Positions 9,497 to 20,442 are shown, counted from the stretch's first letter. The stretch: DNA of 64,000 nucleotides from CANMXU01 sp052030545 (GCF_052030545.1 NZ_JBPDIH010000011.1:62001-126000), one strand, 5' to 3'. Translations and numbers: made by a program. The notes: generated from the sequence alone by a model not told the origin.

Positions 9497-11611
9497 TTAG
9501 CGTTCTTCTTGCTCACCAGCGGCACTATCAGCAGGTGTTTCAACATTTAAATCTTTATCGTCCATGTACTTCTCGAACGATGGTGGTAATTTAAGGTCGT
9601 CATTCCATGATGGTAATAATGGTAATTTTTCATCGTCTAACAACTCTAAACCTTGCTCGCGTTTTAACAGCTCTTTGGCACGAATATAGTTGTACTTAGA
9701 CTTCGTCATTTCACTCATTAAGGCGCCATCACGAATAATGGTTGGACGTAAAAATACCATTAAATTACGTTTACGCACTGAGTTAGTGGTTGACTTAAAT
9801 AAGTGACCGATAATTGGAATATCGCCTAAAAGCGGTACTTTTTGTTCACTTTCTTGTACGTCTTCATCAACTAAACCACCTAAAATCACAGTCGCGCCGC
9901 TGTCGGCAAGCACAGTGGTTTTAATTTCACGTTTGTTAATCGAAATATCAACACCCGTTGCACCACTGACTGACGAAACTTCTTGTTCAATAGTTAATTG
10001 TACGCCACTACCTTCGTTCACTTGTGGCGTAACGCGTAGCTTAACACCAACTTCTTGACGTTCTACCGTTTGGAATGGGTTATTGTTGTTACCACTTGCC
10101 GTAGAGCCAGTTAAAATTGGAATTTCTTGACCCACAATAAAATAGGCTTCTTCGTTATCTAACGTAGTTACACTTGGTGTTGAAAGAATATTTGAATTGG
10201 TATCAGCGTTAACCGCTTGCACAATTGCGCCCCAATCGTCTTTCATAATACCAAACATCATGCCGCTAACATTACCCAATACTTGCGCAAGCAGCGAATA
10301 GTCACCTTGAATATCGTTGCCATCTGGGTTAATCGTAGTATTACCATTTTCATCGATAATTGTTGAACCTGGCTCACCTGGTGTTGGCAATGCCGCTTCA
10401 ACACCTGCTGCAACACTACCGATTGATGCGGGACCATTAGTAAACTGAGTAAAACCACCTTGCTCGCTGTACCACTGTACACCTAAACTCATGCCGTCTG
10501 ACTCAAATACTTCAACAATAATGGCTTCCACTAATACTTGCGCACGGCGAATATCAAGTTGGCGGATCACCGCCTCTAAAGAACGCAACATATCTGGCTG
10601 CGCGGTGATCACAATAGTATTGGTATCTGCGTGCGCTTCTATACTAATTTTACGCTTTTGACTTTTTGAACTGGTAGATTTTGTTGATTCGGTTTCTGCG
10701 GCAATTGACTCACTGACCCCTTGCAATACTTTAACTAAATCTTCTGCTTTAGAATATTTCAAATAATAAACACGGGTATTACCATTGGTTTCTAGTTCGC
10801 TGTCTAAACGGGCAACTAAGGCCGCAACACGTTCCCTTGCTTGGACTTCACCACTAACAATAACGCTATTGGTACGCTCATCTGCAACAATTTTAGGAAT
10901 TAAAAATGTCGGGGTACCCGCTGTTTTTCCACCACTGGTTTTATTCATGGCTTCAATAATACGTACCATTTCAGCTGCAGAGGCATACTTTAATGGAATA
11001 ATTTGCACCGCTTGGTCACCTGCGCGGTCAACCCGTTCTATAATTTTAATTAAACGATTTACCACCGAGGCCGTACCGGTAAGCATAATAACGTTAGCTG
11101 GATCGTAGTTCACCACGTTGCCAGAACCCGCTTGGTCTGATAATTGACGCAGTAATGGCACTAATTCACGCACAGTAACATTTTTAACTTCAACCACTCG
11201 GGTGACCATTTCATCACCAATGCCTGGGTTTTCGTTACCAACAACTGGAATAGACGAGGTTTTAGCATCTTTGTTACGGATAATTTTGATAATATTATTA
11301 TCCATTTCAACCGCTGCAAAACCGTACACTTCAAGTACGTTTAAGAAAAATTGATAATACTGCGCTTCAGTTAATAAATCGTAACTACGAACGTTAATTT
11401 TACCGCGCACGTTCGGGTCAACAATCATGGTTTTTTGCAGGTTTTTACCGACAATATTTACAAATTCAGTGATTTCAGTATTTTTGAAATTAGGAGAATA
11501 GTTTGCTGCTTGAACAGCAGTAATTGCCATGCTATTTATCGTTAACGCAGCCACTAAAGCTAGTAACGTATTTTTAATAGCCGTTGGTTTCACTAAGGAG
11601 AATATTTTCAT
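9497..11611 (-). CDS. gspD: Type II secretion secretin GspD
   Basis: Outer-membrane secretin channel. A signal peptide ends near AVQAA (residues about 32-36), followed by N0 ([19 protein letters not shown]) and repeated N1-N3 domains ([17 protein letters not shown] and [12 protein letters not shown] repeats), then the secretin domain with the [16 protein letters not shown] signature and a C-terminal S domain. At 704 residues it is of normal size. No lipobox is present. A pilotin gene is not seen in the window. It lies 15 bases after gspC. Confidence 0.96.
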   Translation of the reverse strand: MKIFSLVKPTAIKNTLLALVAALTINSMAITAVQAANYSPNFKNTEITEFVNIVGKNLQKTMIVDPNVRGKINVRSYDLLTEAQYYQFFLNVLEVYGFAAVEMDNNIIKIIRNKDAKTSSIPVVGNENPGIGDEMVTRVVEVKNVTVRELVPLLRQLSDQAGSGNVVNYDPANVIMLTGTASVVNRLIKIIERVDRAGDQAVQIIPLKYASAAEMVRIIEAMNKTSGGKTAGTPTFLIPKIVADERTNSVIVSGEVQARERVAALVARLDSELETNGNTRVYYLKYSKAEDLVKVLQGVSESIAAETESTKSTSSKSQKRKISIEAHADTNTIVITAQPDMLRSLEAVIRQLDIRRAQVLVEAIIVEVFESDGMSLGVQWYSEQGGFTQFTNGPASIGSVAAGVEAALPTPGEPGSTIIDENGNTTINPDGNDIQGDYSLLAQVLGNVSGMMFGIMKDDWGAIVQAVNADTNSNILSTPSVTTLDNEEAYFIVGQEIPILTGSTASGNNNNPFQTVERQEVGVKLRVTPQVNEGSGVQLTIEQEVSSVSGATGVDISINKREIKTTVLADSGATVILGGLVDEDVQESEQKVPLLGDIPIIGHLFKSTTNSVRKRNLMVFLRPTIIRDGALMSEMTKSKYNYIRAKELLKREQGLELLDDEKLPLLPSWNDDLKLPPSFEKYMDDKDLNVETPADSAAGEQEER

Positions 11612-11626
11612 AAGTATTGCGTTCTT

Positions 11627-12613
11627 CTAATTATCGATACTAAAAAGTATTTCAGTGATTTCATCATTACGAGAAACTTGTAATGATACTTCTTTTTCTT
11701 TTCTTAAAGCTTGCAGTGCTTGTGCAGCTTCGCTTGGTTCACTTAAGTCAAAACCATTCATTTGAATAGCAACATCACCAAGTTTTAACCCTGCGGCATT
11801 AAAAAAGTCAGGTGATTTTCCGGGTCGTAATTGATAACCAAAAATTTTACCGTCTTTACGTTTTGGTGAAATTTTTAAGTAATCGGTTATCTTACCTGGG
11901 TTGTTTAATAAATCTTTTTTCAAGCTACTCGCTTGAGCACTTATCTGCTTATTTTGACGTTGGTCTACAACGTTTGGCGACGATAAATGCTGAGCACTTA
12001 TTTTTCTCGGTGCGCTAACTTTGGGCGCGGTGACTTTGGGTTTAGAACTCGCCGCTTGTGCGCCATATTCAAAACCGTCAAGCATTAAGGTTTCTAAACG
12101 ACCTGACTGCTTGATAATAACGCGATCCGTTAATACTTGTTCAAGCGTTGCTCGCGTATTGCTAATTTTATCACCAATGCCGTAAGTTTCTTGTTTGCCA
12201 CCATTTTCAATAACAGCTGCCGAAGTAGCACTGTCGTCACTGGCTACCGTTGCCGAGAGCGTTAAATTTAATTTTGTTTCTGGCGCATCTTTAACTTCTT
12301 CTACTGTTTGCTCAACTGGCTTTTCATTGTACTTGCCAAATAAATGTAACGACTGCAACTTTTGGATACTTAATTTTTCACTTTGAAAACTAGATTCACC
12401 CTTGTTATTGCTGACATTCGTTACAATATTAGAAGGCACTTGCGTTGGCGATAAAGCTAGCCAAGTAATTTGCGCTAATAAATAAGCAATATAAGCCATC
12501 AACAATACGGTGATAGCTTTGGCGATTTTTTGCTGCGGTAGTTTGGCGATAGTGTCTGAAAATGACACGGCATTAACTGGCAATTGCATATTTATATTAC
12601 TAATATTTATCAT
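11627..12613 (-). CDS. gspC: Type II secretion protein GspC
   Basis: First gene of the operon. GspC spans the periplasm and connects the inner platform to the secretin. A transmembrane helix at about residues 34-53 is followed by the HR domain (LHLFGKY, LNLTLSATVA, VIENGGKQETYGIGD) and a C-terminal PDZ domain (GYQLRPGKSPDFFNAAGLKLGD). Length 328 residues. Start alternatives are ATG 12613 and ATG 12589; neither has a strong ribosome binding site. The 179 bases between it and hslR must hold divergent promoters. Confidence 0.93.
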   Translation of the reverse strand: MINISNINMQLPVNAVSFSDTIAKLPQQKIAKAITVLLMAYIAYLLAQITWLALSPTQVPSNIVTNVSNNKGESSFQSEKLSIQKLQSLHLFGKYNEKPVEQTVEEVKDAPETKLNLTLSATVASDDSATSAAVIENGGKQETYGIGDKISNTRATLEQVLTDRVIIKQSGRLETLMLDGFEYGAQAASSKPKVTAPKVSAPRKISAQHLSSPNVVDQRQNKQISAQASSLKKDLLNNPGKITDYLKISPKRKDGKIFGYQLRPGKSPDFFNAAGLKLGDVAIQMNGFDLSEPSEAAQALQALRKEKEVSLQVSRNDEITEILFSIDN

Positions 12614-12792
12614 ACATCATAGAAAGTCTTCATCGATAATACTTGACCATGGGCTTACCAACAAGCTCCTAACTGTTTTTTATTAAAAATTTCCTTTTTT
12701 CGCTGTTGGAGTGGCGAAAATAGCAGCTGTATGGTAATTTGCGCGCAAAATAATATCAGGCAAAAGTTACAAACTTAGGACATAAGATATAG

Positions 12793-13182
12793 ATGACTGA
12801 AAATAGTTCAACTCGTCTTGATAAATGGCTTTGGGCGGCACGGTTTTATAAAACTCGCGCCATTGCCAAACAAATGATTGACGGCGGCAAAGTGTTTTAT
12901 AACGGCCAACGTACTAAATCAGGTAAAAATGTTGCCATTGGCGATACGATAAAGATACGCCAAGGTTATGAAGAAAAAGAAGTTAAGGTAATTGCCTTAG
13001 CGGACAAGCGCAGAGACGCAACTTTTGCGCAAACCTTGTATGAAGAAACAAAAGATAGCATCGCTAGCCGAGAAAAAAATGCCATAGCTCGCAAACAAGG
13101 TATTTTACTCAGCCCGGCAAGCGACAGTAAACCAGACAAAAAACAACGCCGTAAATTACGGGAATTTAAAGAAAGGATTTAG
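12793..13182 (+). CDS. hslR: Ribosome-associated heat shock protein Hsp15
   Basis: RNA-binding protein with an S4 domain that in E. coli binds 50S subunits carrying stalled nascent chains and helps recycle them. The S4 motif RLDKWLWAARFYKTR begins at residue 8 and continues to GDTIKIR; a lysine/arginine-rich tail (KPDKKQRRKLREFKERI) follows. Length 129 residues, as in E. coli. It is followed by hslO after three bases, the same pair as in enterics, where it is heat-induced. Confidence 0.95.
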   Translation: MTENSSTRLDKWLWAARFYKTRAIAKQMIDGGKVFYNGQRTKSGKNVAIGDTIKIRQGYEEKEVKVIALADKRRDATFAQTLYEETKDSIASREKNAIARKQGILLSPASDSKPDKKQRRKLREFKERI

Positions 13183-13185
13183 CAA

Positions 13186-14049
13186 GTGAACGCTCAAACC
13201 GACGTATTAAATCGATACTTATTCGACAATCTACATGCCCGTGGCGAATTAGTGCAATTACAAGATAGCTACCAAGCTATTATCGCAAAACATAACTACC
13301 CAGCAGGTGTGCAATCACTGTTAGGTGAGTTATTAGCCGCAACCTGTTTGTTAACCGCAACAATAAAATTTGAAGGTGAAATTACCGTGCAATTGCAAGG
13401 TGATGGTCCAGTAAGTTATATGTCGGTTAATGGCAACGACCAACAAGTGATGCGTGGTATTGCTCGTCTTAGCCAAGAAACCACTGAAGCCGGTCTACAA
13501 AATCTAATCGGCAAAGGTAATATGGTGATCACCATACGCCCAACTAAAGGCGAACCTTACCAAGGTATTGTGGCGTTAGAAAAAGACACGCTCGCTGGAT
13601 GCTTGGCCCACTACTTTGAAGTGTCAGAGCAAATCCCAACAAAGATTTGGTTATTTAATGATACAGAGCAACAACTTGTTGCCGGTGCATTGATTCAGTT
13701 ATTGCCAGATAGTGAAGACAAAGAGCAGCAACTAAACGACTTTGAACACTTATGCCAACTAACAGACACCATAAAAGCAGAAGAAATTTTTACCTTAGAT
13801 GCGCAAACCCTGCTTTATCGTTTGTATAATCAAGAAGAAGTACGAATTTTTGATCCGCAAAACGTTACTTATCAGTGCAGCTGTTCAACAGAAAAATGTT
13901 TACAAGCTATCTCTCAAATAGAGCCAAGCGAAATTAAGAGCATTCTTGCTGAGCAAGGCTCAGTCAGCATGACCTGCGATTATTGCTTAACGACCTACGC
14001 TTTTGGCGAGCAAGAACTCGCAGTTTTTACTAACGAATTAAAGCACTAA
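13186..14049 (+). CDS. hslO: Redox-regulated chaperone Hsp33
   Basis: Holdase chaperone activated by oxidation plus unfolding. The C-terminal redox switch is visible as CSC (about residue 244) and CDYC (about residue 267), which hold zinc in the reduced state. The N-terminal domain (LFDNLHARGELVQL) and the central GDGPVSYMSVNG segment are typical. Length 287 residues. The start is GTG at 13186, three bases after hslR, with AGGA in the end of hslR as ribosome binding site. Confidence 0.96.
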   Translation: MNAQTDVLNRYLFDNLHARGELVQLQDSYQAIIAKHNYPAGVQSLLGELLAATCLLTATIKFEGEITVQLQGDGPVSYMSVNGNDQQVMRGIARLSQETTEAGLQNLIGKGNMVITIRPTKGEPYQGIVALEKDTLAGCLAHYFEVSEQIPTKIWLFNDTEQQLVAGALIQLLPDSEDKEQQLNDFEHLCQLTDTIKAEEIFTLDAQTLLYRLYNQEEVRIFDPQNVTYQCSCSTEKCLQAISQIEPSEIKSILAEQGSVSMTCDYCLTTYAFGEQELAVFTNELKH

Positions 14050-14086
14050 ACCCGCACCTAATTCGATGAGTTAGTTTGCCGAAAAT

Positions 14087-14118
14087 AATAACCAAGAATA
14101 AATGTGTTCTTGGTTATT
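14087..14118 (+). terminator. Terminator-like hairpin after hslO
   Basis: Perfect 12-bp stem, AATAACCAAGAA at 14087-14098 and its complement at 14107-14118, with an 8-base loop, about 38 bases after the hslO stop. The following bases are T-containing but not a clean T run, so factor-independent strength is uncertain. Confidence 0.55.
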
Positions 14119-14434
14119 TACATCTTATCTTTCAGACATTCAAAAACCATCCAATCAACACCCAAGCAATCCCACGTTAAATCAAACAGTTAACATATAG
14201 ATTAGCGTTCTATTTACATATATAACCCAATTCTCATTAACTGAAATTTCGTTATAATTATTTTTACACTATCATTAAAAATAAGATATTCATGTAAGTT
14301 ATAATGAAAACTTTCATATATCGTTATATTTTGCTTTTGTTTTAAACGCTGATCGCCTAGAATTGGCGCCTTAACAGGAAGCATCAACACTTAACTTTAC
14401 ATGAATATTGTCATAACTTTGGAGAATAGACGCT
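14119..14434 (+). promoter_or_regulatory. Upstream region of pckA
   Basis: A 316-base AT-rich region with no gene. It holds a TATAAT at 14253-14258 without a convincing -35 box and a perfect dyad ATGAAA-AC-TTTCAT at 14304-14317 that could be an operator. GGAG about 11 bases before the ATG at 14435 is the ribosome binding site. I could not assign a regulator. Confidence 0.35.
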
Positions 14435-16066
14435 ATGACCGCTTTGGAAAACTCGATCGATTTATCTGTATACGGGATCAACGACGTAGAAGAGGTTGTG
14501 TATAACCCTTCTTATGAGTTACTTTTTGAAGAAGAAACTAAAGCAGGTTTAACAGGTTATGACAAAGGTGTCGTAACTGAACTCGGCGCGGTATCAGTCG
14601 ATACTGGTATTTTTACCGGTCGTTCACCAAAAGATAAATACATCGTTCGCGACGATATTACCCGCGATACGGTTTGGTGGTCAGATCAAGGTAAAAACGA
14701 TAACAAACCAATGGAACCAGAAACTTGGGACCATCTTAAAGGTTTAGTAACGACTCAGTTGTCAGGTAAACGTTTATTTGTCGTTGATACCTACTGTGGC
14801 GCAAATGACGATACTCGTTTGAAAGTGCGCTTTATCACCGAAGTTGCATGGCAAGCACATTTTGTTAAAAACATGTTCATTCGCCCTTCGGATGAAGAGT
14901 TAAAAGATTACGAACCTGATTTCGTTGTGATGAATGGTGCCAAAACCACTAATCCACAATGGCAAGAACAAGGTTTGAATTCAGAGAATTTTGTTGCCTT
15001 TAACTTAACTGAAAAAATGCAGTTAATTGGCGGTACTTGGTACGGCGGCGAAATGAAAAAAGGTATGTTCTCAATGATGAACTACCTATTACCTTTAAAA
15101 GGCATCGCGTCAATGCACTGTAGTGCGAACGTCTGTAAAGATGGCGAAGTTGCAGTATTTTTTGGTTTATCAGGCACAGGTAAAACAACACTTTCAACCG
15201 ATCCTAAACGCCAATTAATTGGTGATGACGAGCACGGTTGGGATGACAATGGTGTATTTAACTTTGAAGGTGGTTGTTACGCTAAAACCATTAACCTAAG
15301 CAAAGAAAACGAGCCTGACATTTATGAAGCGATCCGCCGCGATGCATTATTAGAAAATGTTACCGTGGCTAGCGATGGCACGATTGATTTTGATGATAAT
15401 TCAAAAACAGAAAATACCCGTGTTTCGTACCCAATTCACCATATCGACAATATCGTAAAACCGGTATCTCGTGCCGGTCACGCTAAAAAGGTTATCTTTT
15501 TAACGGCTGATGCTTTTGGGGTATTACCACCGGTTGCGAAATTAACGCCAGAGCAAACTGAATACTATTTCTTATCAGGCTTCACCGCGAAGCTTGCCGG
15601 TACTGAACGTGGTATTACCGAGCCAACACCTACGTTTTCAAGTTGTTTTGGCGCAGCATTCTTAAGTTTGCATCCAACACAATATGCTGAAGTTTTGCGT
15701 CAACGTATGCAAGCTGTTGGTGCTGAAGCCTACTTAGTTAACACAGGTTGGAACGGCACAGGTAAACGTATTTCAATTAAAGCAACTCGCGCGATTATCG
15801 ATGCGATTTTAGATGGTTCAATTGACCATGCCGACACTGAAATTTTACCTATGTTTAACTTAGCGATCCCAACCCATGTTGAAGGTGTAGAAGACGGTAT
15901 TTTAGATCCGCGTCAAACCTACCCGCAAGCTTCACAATGGCAAGAAAAAGCGGAAAACTTAGCAGGTCGCTTTATCAATAACTTTGAGAAGTTCACCGAT
16001 ACTGACAACGGTAAGTCGTTAGTTGCAGCAGGTCCAATTGTATTAGACCAAGCTAAAAGCGCATAA
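14435..16066 (+). CDS. pckA: Phosphoenolpyruvate carboxykinase (ATP)
   Basis: Converts oxaloacetate and ATP to phosphoenolpyruvate, the entry step of gluconeogenesis. The ATP-dependent family is shown by the [10 protein letters not shown] start region, [12 protein letters not shown], the kinase-1a P-loop [11 protein letters not shown] (about residue 250) and the IGDDEHGW kinase-2 motif with metal-binding Asp. The [11 protein letters not shown] segment also fits. Length 543 residues, as expected. It lies alone between hslO and envZ on the other strand, with its own terminator. The stop codon TAA is the first part of a heptamer repeat. Confidence 0.97.
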   Translation: MTALENSIDLSVYGINDVEEVVYNPSYELLFEEETKAGLTGYDKGVVTELGAVSVDTGIFTGRSPKDKYIVRDDITRDTVWWSDQGKNDNKPMEPETWDHLKGLVTTQLSGKRLFVVDTYCGANDDTRLKVRFITEVAWQAHFVKNMFIRPSDEELKDYEPDFVVMNGAKTTNPQWQEQGLNSENFVAFNLTEKMQLIGGTWYGGEMKKGMFSMMNYLLPLKGIASMHCSANVCKDGEVAVFFGLSGTGKTTLSTDPKRQLIGDDEHGWDDNGVFNFEGGCYAKTINLSKENEPDIYEAIRRDALLENVTVASDGTIDFDDNSKTENTRVSYPIHHIDNIVKPVSRAGHAKKVIFLTADAFGVLPPVAKLTPEQTEYYFLSGFTAKLAGTERGITEPTPTFSSCFGAAFLSLHPTQYAEVLRQRMQAVGAEAYLVNTGWNGTGKRISIKATRAIIDAILDGSIDHADTEILPMFNLAIPTHVEGVEDGILDPRQTYPQASQWQEKAENLAGRFINNFEKFTDTDNGKSLVAAGPIVLDQAKSA

Positions 16067-16116
16067 GCGATAAGCGATAAGCGATAAGCGATAAGCGATA
16101 AGCGATAAGCGATAAG
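16065..16116 (+). repeat. Heptamer tandem repeat (AGCGATA)n
   Basis: Seven exact copies of AGCGATA run from 16066 to 16114, with partial units at both ends, starting inside the pckA stop codon. It is transcribed in the 3' untranslated region before the terminator. It may be a slippage-prone microsatellite. Confidence 0.95.
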
Positions 16117-16145
16117 TATTTAACAACATAAAAAATACCAGCATT

Positions 16146-16173
16146 AAAAAACCAGCGAGTCGCTGGTTTTTTT
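16146..16173 (+). terminator. Rho-independent terminator of pckA
   Basis: Stem AAAAACCAGC with its complement around the centre GAGTC, followed by a T run. The symmetric A/T flanks let it also serve the converging envZ transcript from the other strand. Confidence 0.85.
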
Positions 16174-16229
16174 ATGTTTGTTATTTGGTATCGATGAACA
16201 TGTTTACACGCGTGAAAACATTCAAAGCG

Positions 16230-17525
16230 TTAGCTTAGAATCGGTAAATACACTTTCGCTTGTAAGCCACCTTCAGTGCGATTTGACAAGATAACCTCGC
16301 CACCGTGCAAATCGACAATACGTTTAATTATCGCCAGCCCTAAACCGCTGCCAACACCACCGCGTGCTTTATCGCCTTGAGAAAAAGGTTCAAATAAGTG
16401 TTCAATTTCATCTTCAGGAATACCAGGCCCTCGGTCTGCCACAATAAAGAAAACCTGTTGTTTATCGTCACTTAATCCTGAGCTCACTTCGATAGCATCG
16501 GCTGAATAACGAAAAGCATTTTGCATTAAATTCACCACGGCACGTTTTAAAGCAACGTAGCGTATTGGCACGTTGGGGCATGGTCCGGGGTTAAAAATAA
16601 TTTCTCTGTCATTAATCGATTCAGCTTGTACAACATCATGCAGTAAATCGTTAATATTCATTAATTCGGTACTGTCGTTATTATCATGGCGAATGTAATC
16701 GATAAATTGATCAATAATATTGTTCATATCATCGATATCGTTATCGATACCTTCTTTAAGAAATTCATCTTCTTGTGACATCATTTCTGTCGACAGTCGA
16801 ATGCGTGTTAACGGCGTACGCAAATCATGCGAAATACCCGCCATCAATAAGTTTCGGTCTGCTTCTAGTTGCTTAATGCCCTTAGACATATGGTTAAATG
16901 CTTGTGTTACCGAAACAATTTCAGTGGTGCCTTGCTCTTTTAACGGTTTGGGAAAATGTCCAATTGCCACTTCTTCTGCGGCGACTTGTAAGGCTTTAAG
17001 CGGCCGGTTAAGTTGCCGTACAAAAACCCAGCCACCCATAACGCTAAGTACACCTAAGATAACTAAGACAATAAGTAAGGGAGAAAAATTTGCTTCTTCT
17101 AAACCAGACAATGGAATTTTGACCCACAAGTGCGGTGCTTGCGGAGCTCGGATCCAAAAAAGATATTCATCACCTGGGGAGATACGTACTTCAGCAGGGC
17201 CATCGAGTAGCTGCGACATTTCTGCCGAGCGAAACGGAAAGTAAATCGCATCTTGTAAGCCAAGTGCCATCGCATCACGTTCACGATAAACCCCTATATC
17301 TGTTTCGCGGTGGAAAGCTTCTGCCATTCTCGGGCTCATTTCAGCATCTTTTAGATCAATAAATACCACGCGTATTTGCTTAGCTAAAAGCTGATTAATT
17401 TGATGAGAGCTAGGCTGAATAATATAAAGTGCAATTGATACATACGACACCACTTGGTTGACTAACAGTAACACACCAATTAGCAGTACAGTTTGACCAA
17501 AGGCACTTCGGGGGACTATTTTCAT
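16230..17525 (-). CDS. envZ: Osmosensor histidine kinase EnvZ
   Basis: Inner-membrane sensor kinase partner of OmpR. Two membrane helices (about residues 10-36 and 149-169) flank a periplasmic domain; then HAMP (about 170-222), a HisKA domain with the phospho-accepting His in [14 protein letters not shown] (residue 233), an N box [10 protein letters not shown], and G boxes DRGPGIP and [13 protein letters not shown]. Length 431 residues, near that of E. coli EnvZ. It is the downstream gene of the ompR-envZ operon, 17 bases after ompR. Confidence 0.94.
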   Translation of the reverse strand: MKIVPRSAFGQTVLLIGVLLLVNQVVSYVSIALYIIQPSSHQINQLLAKQIRVVFIDLKDAEMSPRMAEAFHRETDIGVYRERDAMALGLQDAIYFPFRSAEMSQLLDGPAEVRISPGDEYLFWIRAPQAPHLWVKIPLSGLEEANFSPLLIVLVILGVLSVMGGWVFVRQLNRPLKALQVAAEEVAIGHFPKPLKEQGTTEIVSVTQAFNHMSKGIKQLEADRNLLMAGISHDLRTPLTRIRLSTEMMSQEDEFLKEGIDNDIDDMNNIIDQFIDYIRHDNNDSTELMNINDLLHDVVQAESINDREIIFNPGPCPNVPIRYVALKRAVVNLMQNAFRYSADAIEVSSGLSDDKQQVFFIVADRGPGIPEDEIEHLFEPFSQGDKARGGVGSGLGLAIIKRIVDLHGGEVILSNRTEGGLQAKVYLPILS

Positions 17526-17542
17526 AACTACCTTAAACGCAA

Positions 17543-18268
17543 CTAGGCAACGGCTTTACCTTCTGGCACAAAGACATAACCTAAGCCCCAAACCGTTTGA
17601 ATATAGCGCGGTTTAGCGGGGTCAACTTCAAGCATGCGACGTAAACGCGATACTTGTACATCTATACTGCGCTCAAGTGCTGAATAGTCTCTACCACGGG
17701 CTAAATTCATTAATTTATCACGCGATAAAGGCTCGCGCGGATGGGTAATAAGTGCCTTTAACACGGCAAACTCGCCACTGGTTAATGGCATACTAACATC
17801 ACCTTTTAACATTTCACGTGTCGCTAGGTTTAATTGATATTCACCAAAGGTAATAATGTTTTCTTCTTGTGATGGCGCGCCTGGAGCCTCTTGTACTCGA
17901 CGACGCAAAACCGCCTTAATACGTGCCAATAACTCACGTGGGTTAAAGGGCTTAGGCATGTAATCGTCGGCACCAATTTCCAAACCAATAATGCGGTCAA
18001 CCTCATCACCTTTAGCGGTCAACATCACAATTGGAATGTCGTTACCGTCTTGACGTAAGCGTCGGCAGATAGATAAGCCGTCTTCACCCGGCAGCATTAA
18101 ATCGAGCACTAATAAGTGAAAGTTTTCACGCTCGAGTAACCTGTCCATTTGTTCAGAATTCGCTGCGCTTCGCACCACAAAACCTTGCTCAACTAAATAG
18201 CGTTCTAACAAAGCTCTTAGTCGCATGTCATCGTCAATAACTAAAATTTTTGGTGTTTCATGTCCCAT
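17543..18268 (-). CDS. ompR: Response regulator OmpR
   Basis: DNA-binding response regulator controlled by EnvZ. The receiver domain has the acidic pair DDD near residue 14, the phospho-acceptor in [12 protein letters not shown] and the MLTAKG motif. The C-terminal winged helix has the OmpR signature [25 protein letters not shown] region and [12 protein letters not shown] chose ATG 18268 (MGHETPK), which has GAGAGA upstream; a more distant ATG at 18295 would add nine residues. Confidence 0.95.
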   Translation of the reverse strand: MGHETPKILVIDDDMRLRALLERYLVEQGFVVRSAANSEQMDRLLERENFHLLVLDLMLPGEDGLSICRRLRQDGNDIPIVMLTAKGDEVDRIIGLEIGADDYMPKPFNPRELLARIKAVLRRRVQEAPGAPSQEENIITFGEYQLNLATREMLKGDVSMPLTSGEFAVLKALITHPREPLSRDKLMNLARGRDYSALERSIDVQVSRLRRMLEVDPAKPRYIQTVWGLGYVFVPEGKAVA

Positions 18269-18475
18269 GATGTTTCTCTCATTATTACCTTGCATACACT
18301 ATAAAGAATAATAAGGCAGAATTAAAAAATAACCGCTAGTTTAAAACAACGCATTTGTTACAAACTATGAACAGTGAATAGCAGCTTATCATTTATCTCA
18401 TTATTTATACTAATCAACTCAGTAGCAAACTGTTGTTGCATTATTATCCAGACAACTACATACATATGAGAAACT

Positions 18476-18847
18476 ATGTGCGAAAATTGTCGTATGAGAG
18501 TGTGGATATATTTTGCTAAAGCGCCTATTAGAGTTGTTCGTATTTCACGAAGGCGCAGTGCTACACGTTTAAAACGCGCCATGGTGCAAATAAAATCTGC
18601 CTTAGCGCAAGAAAAGCAAGAAACCAAAGAAATGCTTGCCACCTATAAAAAATATACTCAAAGGCAGGCAAGCGCAGAAGAAATGCAGGCAGCAAATAAG
18701 CAGTTTGTCGACTTACTAAAAGGCTTAGGTTTAGGCGTATTTGCGGTATTACCTTTTGCCCCGATCACTATTCCGCTTGTAATAAAACTCGGCCGCATGG
18801 TCGGCGTTGAGATCTTACCGAGTTCATTTAATAACGACAAAAAATAA
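18476..18847 (+). CDS. LETM1-like small protein
   Basis: A 123-residue protein. The N-terminal part is basic, with an amphipathic, coiled-coil-like stretch (residues about 25-65). The C-terminal part, GVFAVLPFAPITIPLVIKLG followed by VGVEILPSSF, resembles the conserved core of LETM1 domains (proline-containing hydrophobic segment, then GxxILPSSF). LETM1 in mitochondria is tied to cation/proton exchange; bacterial versions have no settled role. It is monocistronic, downstream of divergently transcribed ompR. The resemblance is from memory and has not been tested by a profile search. Confidence 0.6.
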   Translation: MCENCRMRVWIYFAKAPIRVVRISRRRSATRLKRAMVQIKSALAQEKQETKEMLATYKKYTQRQASAEEMQAANKQFVDLLKGLGLGVFAVLPFAPITIPLVIKLGRMVGVEILPSSFNNDKK

Positions 18848-18873
18848 CTTAGTTGATTTAACCTGAGCTCAGC

Positions 18874-19383
18874 TTATTTAAGGTAACTAATCGCTTGATC
18901 AGTTACGCATTGCGTTAAGCTTTGTTGGCGCTGTTCTTTAGATAAAGAGCCAATCGCTTGTTTCACTAGTTTAAATTTTTGTTGACGTTCAGCTTCTGGC
19001 AATTCAGCTAATTGTTCATGAAAACAGCCCTTTAAGCCAAAGTTGATGGCGACGTCTGACTTTAAATCATCACCCGCTAAGCACTTTTGTAACTGCTCAG
19101 CTAATAACTGCTTATCCATTTTATTGACCAGATAGCTAATCGGGTGATTGTTATCATCAACCTTTCGCTCTAAATTGCAGGCATAAAACATATCCGCTAC
19201 CGCCACAACAGGAATAAGCTTTTGATGTTGTTCATAAAAGCGTTCTTTTAACCACTGCTCATTCTTTTCATCTGCCGTATTATTTTGATTCGAAAAAGCC
19301 CAAGCATTTGCTTGTACTGCCAATAAAGCACACAAAGTGATAACTAATCTATTGTTTGAATAAGCAAACAAAAACATGTACAT
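18874..19383 (-). CDS. Predicted exported protein of unknown function
   Basis: A 169-residue protein with a signal peptide at about residues 10-30 (hydrophobic run, then AWAFS). The mature part is helical and charged with four cysteines (ACNLER, QKCLAG, KGCFHE, TQCVTD), which could form two disulfides in the periplasm. It begins 15 bases after pldA on the same strand, so it is probably cotranscribed with the phospholipase. I do not recognise the family. Confidence 0.6.
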   Translation of the reverse strand: MYMFLFAYSNNRLVITLCALLAVQANAWAFSNQNNTADEKNEQWLKERFYEQHQKLIPVVAVADMFYACNLERKVDDNNHPISYLVNKMDKQLLAEQLQKCLAGDDLKSDVAINFGLKGCFHEQLAELPEAERQQKFKLVKQAIGSLSKEQRQQSLTQCVTDQAISYLK

Positions 19384-19398
19384 CCTTAATAAAAACCA

Positions 19399-20442
19399 TT
19401 AAAAAATATCGGTAATGGCAATGCCAATACCTAAACGTTGCTGGGAATGGTTGTAGTCAATTAAGCTCTCACCATAACCTTGGGTATATTGAACATAGCC
19501 TTTCATACGACCTGACAGTGGAAAAGTAAAACCAAGCTCTAAACCGCCATTGTGGGTACTAAAATTTTCACGTGTGGTAAACGAAAACTCATATTCGTCC
19601 CAATGATAAGCCATGATCAATTCAAAATGGCCCATATAATCAAGTATATCAGGATTATCATCACCCGACTCTTCTGGCGTTGTTTTTACGTCACCTTCAG
19701 GAATGCGCCACCAGGGTCGAAACGATAAAATAAAATTACGCTTGGTAAAAAAGTAATTGGCGTAAACACGATTCCAACTACGTGATAAAAGTTGAGAGCG
19801 GCCATTTGACTGGTGCTCAAGCCCAAACATTATACCGGAATCACCACCAAGTGGATGATATGGCAGCGGCATAAAATAAAAGATTTCGGGTTGATAATTG
19901 GTTTCACGAAATGGGCGTGATAGCTCTTGATTATAAACCTGCCACCAAGACTGCAAAGTGAAACCAAAGGCCAGTTGGTCTCCGGCTACTAGCATATTTT
20001 CATAAAGCGGAACTTTAATGCTGAGCTGAAATTTAGCTTCTAATTCTTGCAGTTGATCGCCCCACTCGCTTACCTCGCTATAAGCTTGATGGTGCATATC
20101 ACTGGTATAAGTCGCTGGCAAAATATAATTCATTTTATGTGGCGTGATCACATAAGGGTTGAACGACACTTGGCGCTCGGCTTCAAGGCGGCTATGAATA
20201 AAAGGAATTTCCGGCACTTGCTCTTTTTCAGCTATTGGCGTTTTATTGGCACTAACTTCAATGCTTTTAGTTTGACAACCCGCTTTTAATTCACCAACAG
20301 TTACCTGATCGGCTGCATTTTCTAATGCCGCTAACAAGCACGCTTTTTCATCATCAGACGCTGCCCAAGTTGACCATGAGAAGGTTAAACAGGTCAGTAG
20401 CACAGCACCATTTTTTTTATAATTTAAGATTGCTATTGTCAA
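19399..20442 (-). CDS. pldA: Outer-membrane phospholipase A (OMPLA)
   Basis: Calcium-dependent outer-membrane phospholipase that hydrolyses phospholipids misplaced in the outer leaflet. The catalytic block is GLEHQSNGRSQLLSRSWNR, containing His210, Ser212 (HxSNG) and Asn224, equivalent to the His/Ser/Asn triad of E. coli OMPLA. The segments PHKMNYILPATY and the aromatic beta-strand ends fit a 12-stranded barrel. A signal peptide ends near WAASD. The first 90 mature residues, with three cysteines, are an extension compared with E. coli, giving 347 residues. Confidence 0.92.
   Translation of the reverse strand: MTIAILNYKKNGAVLLTCLTFSWSTWAASDDEKACLLAALENAADQVTVGELKAGCQTKSIEVSANKTPIAEKEQVPEIPFIHSRLEAERQVSFNPYVITPHKMNYILPATYTSDMHHQAYSEVSEWGDQLQELEAKFQLSIKVPLYENMLVAGDQLAFGFTLQSWWQVYNQELSRPFRETNYQPEIFYFMPLPYHPLGGDSGIMFGLEHQSNGRSQLLSRSWNRVYANYFFTKRNFILSFRPWWRIPEGDVKTTPEESGDDNPDILDYMGHFELIMAYHWDEYEFSFTTRENFSTHNGGLELGFTFPLSGRMKGYVQYTQGYGESLIDYNHSQQRLGIGIAITDIF

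Noticed and set aside
14119..14434. Possible riboswitch before pckA
   Set aside because: No conserved aptamer pattern was recognised, only an AT-rich leader with a short dyad.
16065..16116. Repeat array considered as a CRISPR
   Set aside because: Units are 7 bases and directly adjacent, without spacers; no cas genes are nearby.
16720..17244. Plus-strand 174-codon ORF opposite envZ
   Set aside because: Long only because the envZ frame lacks antisense stops; no domain signature or ribosome binding site.
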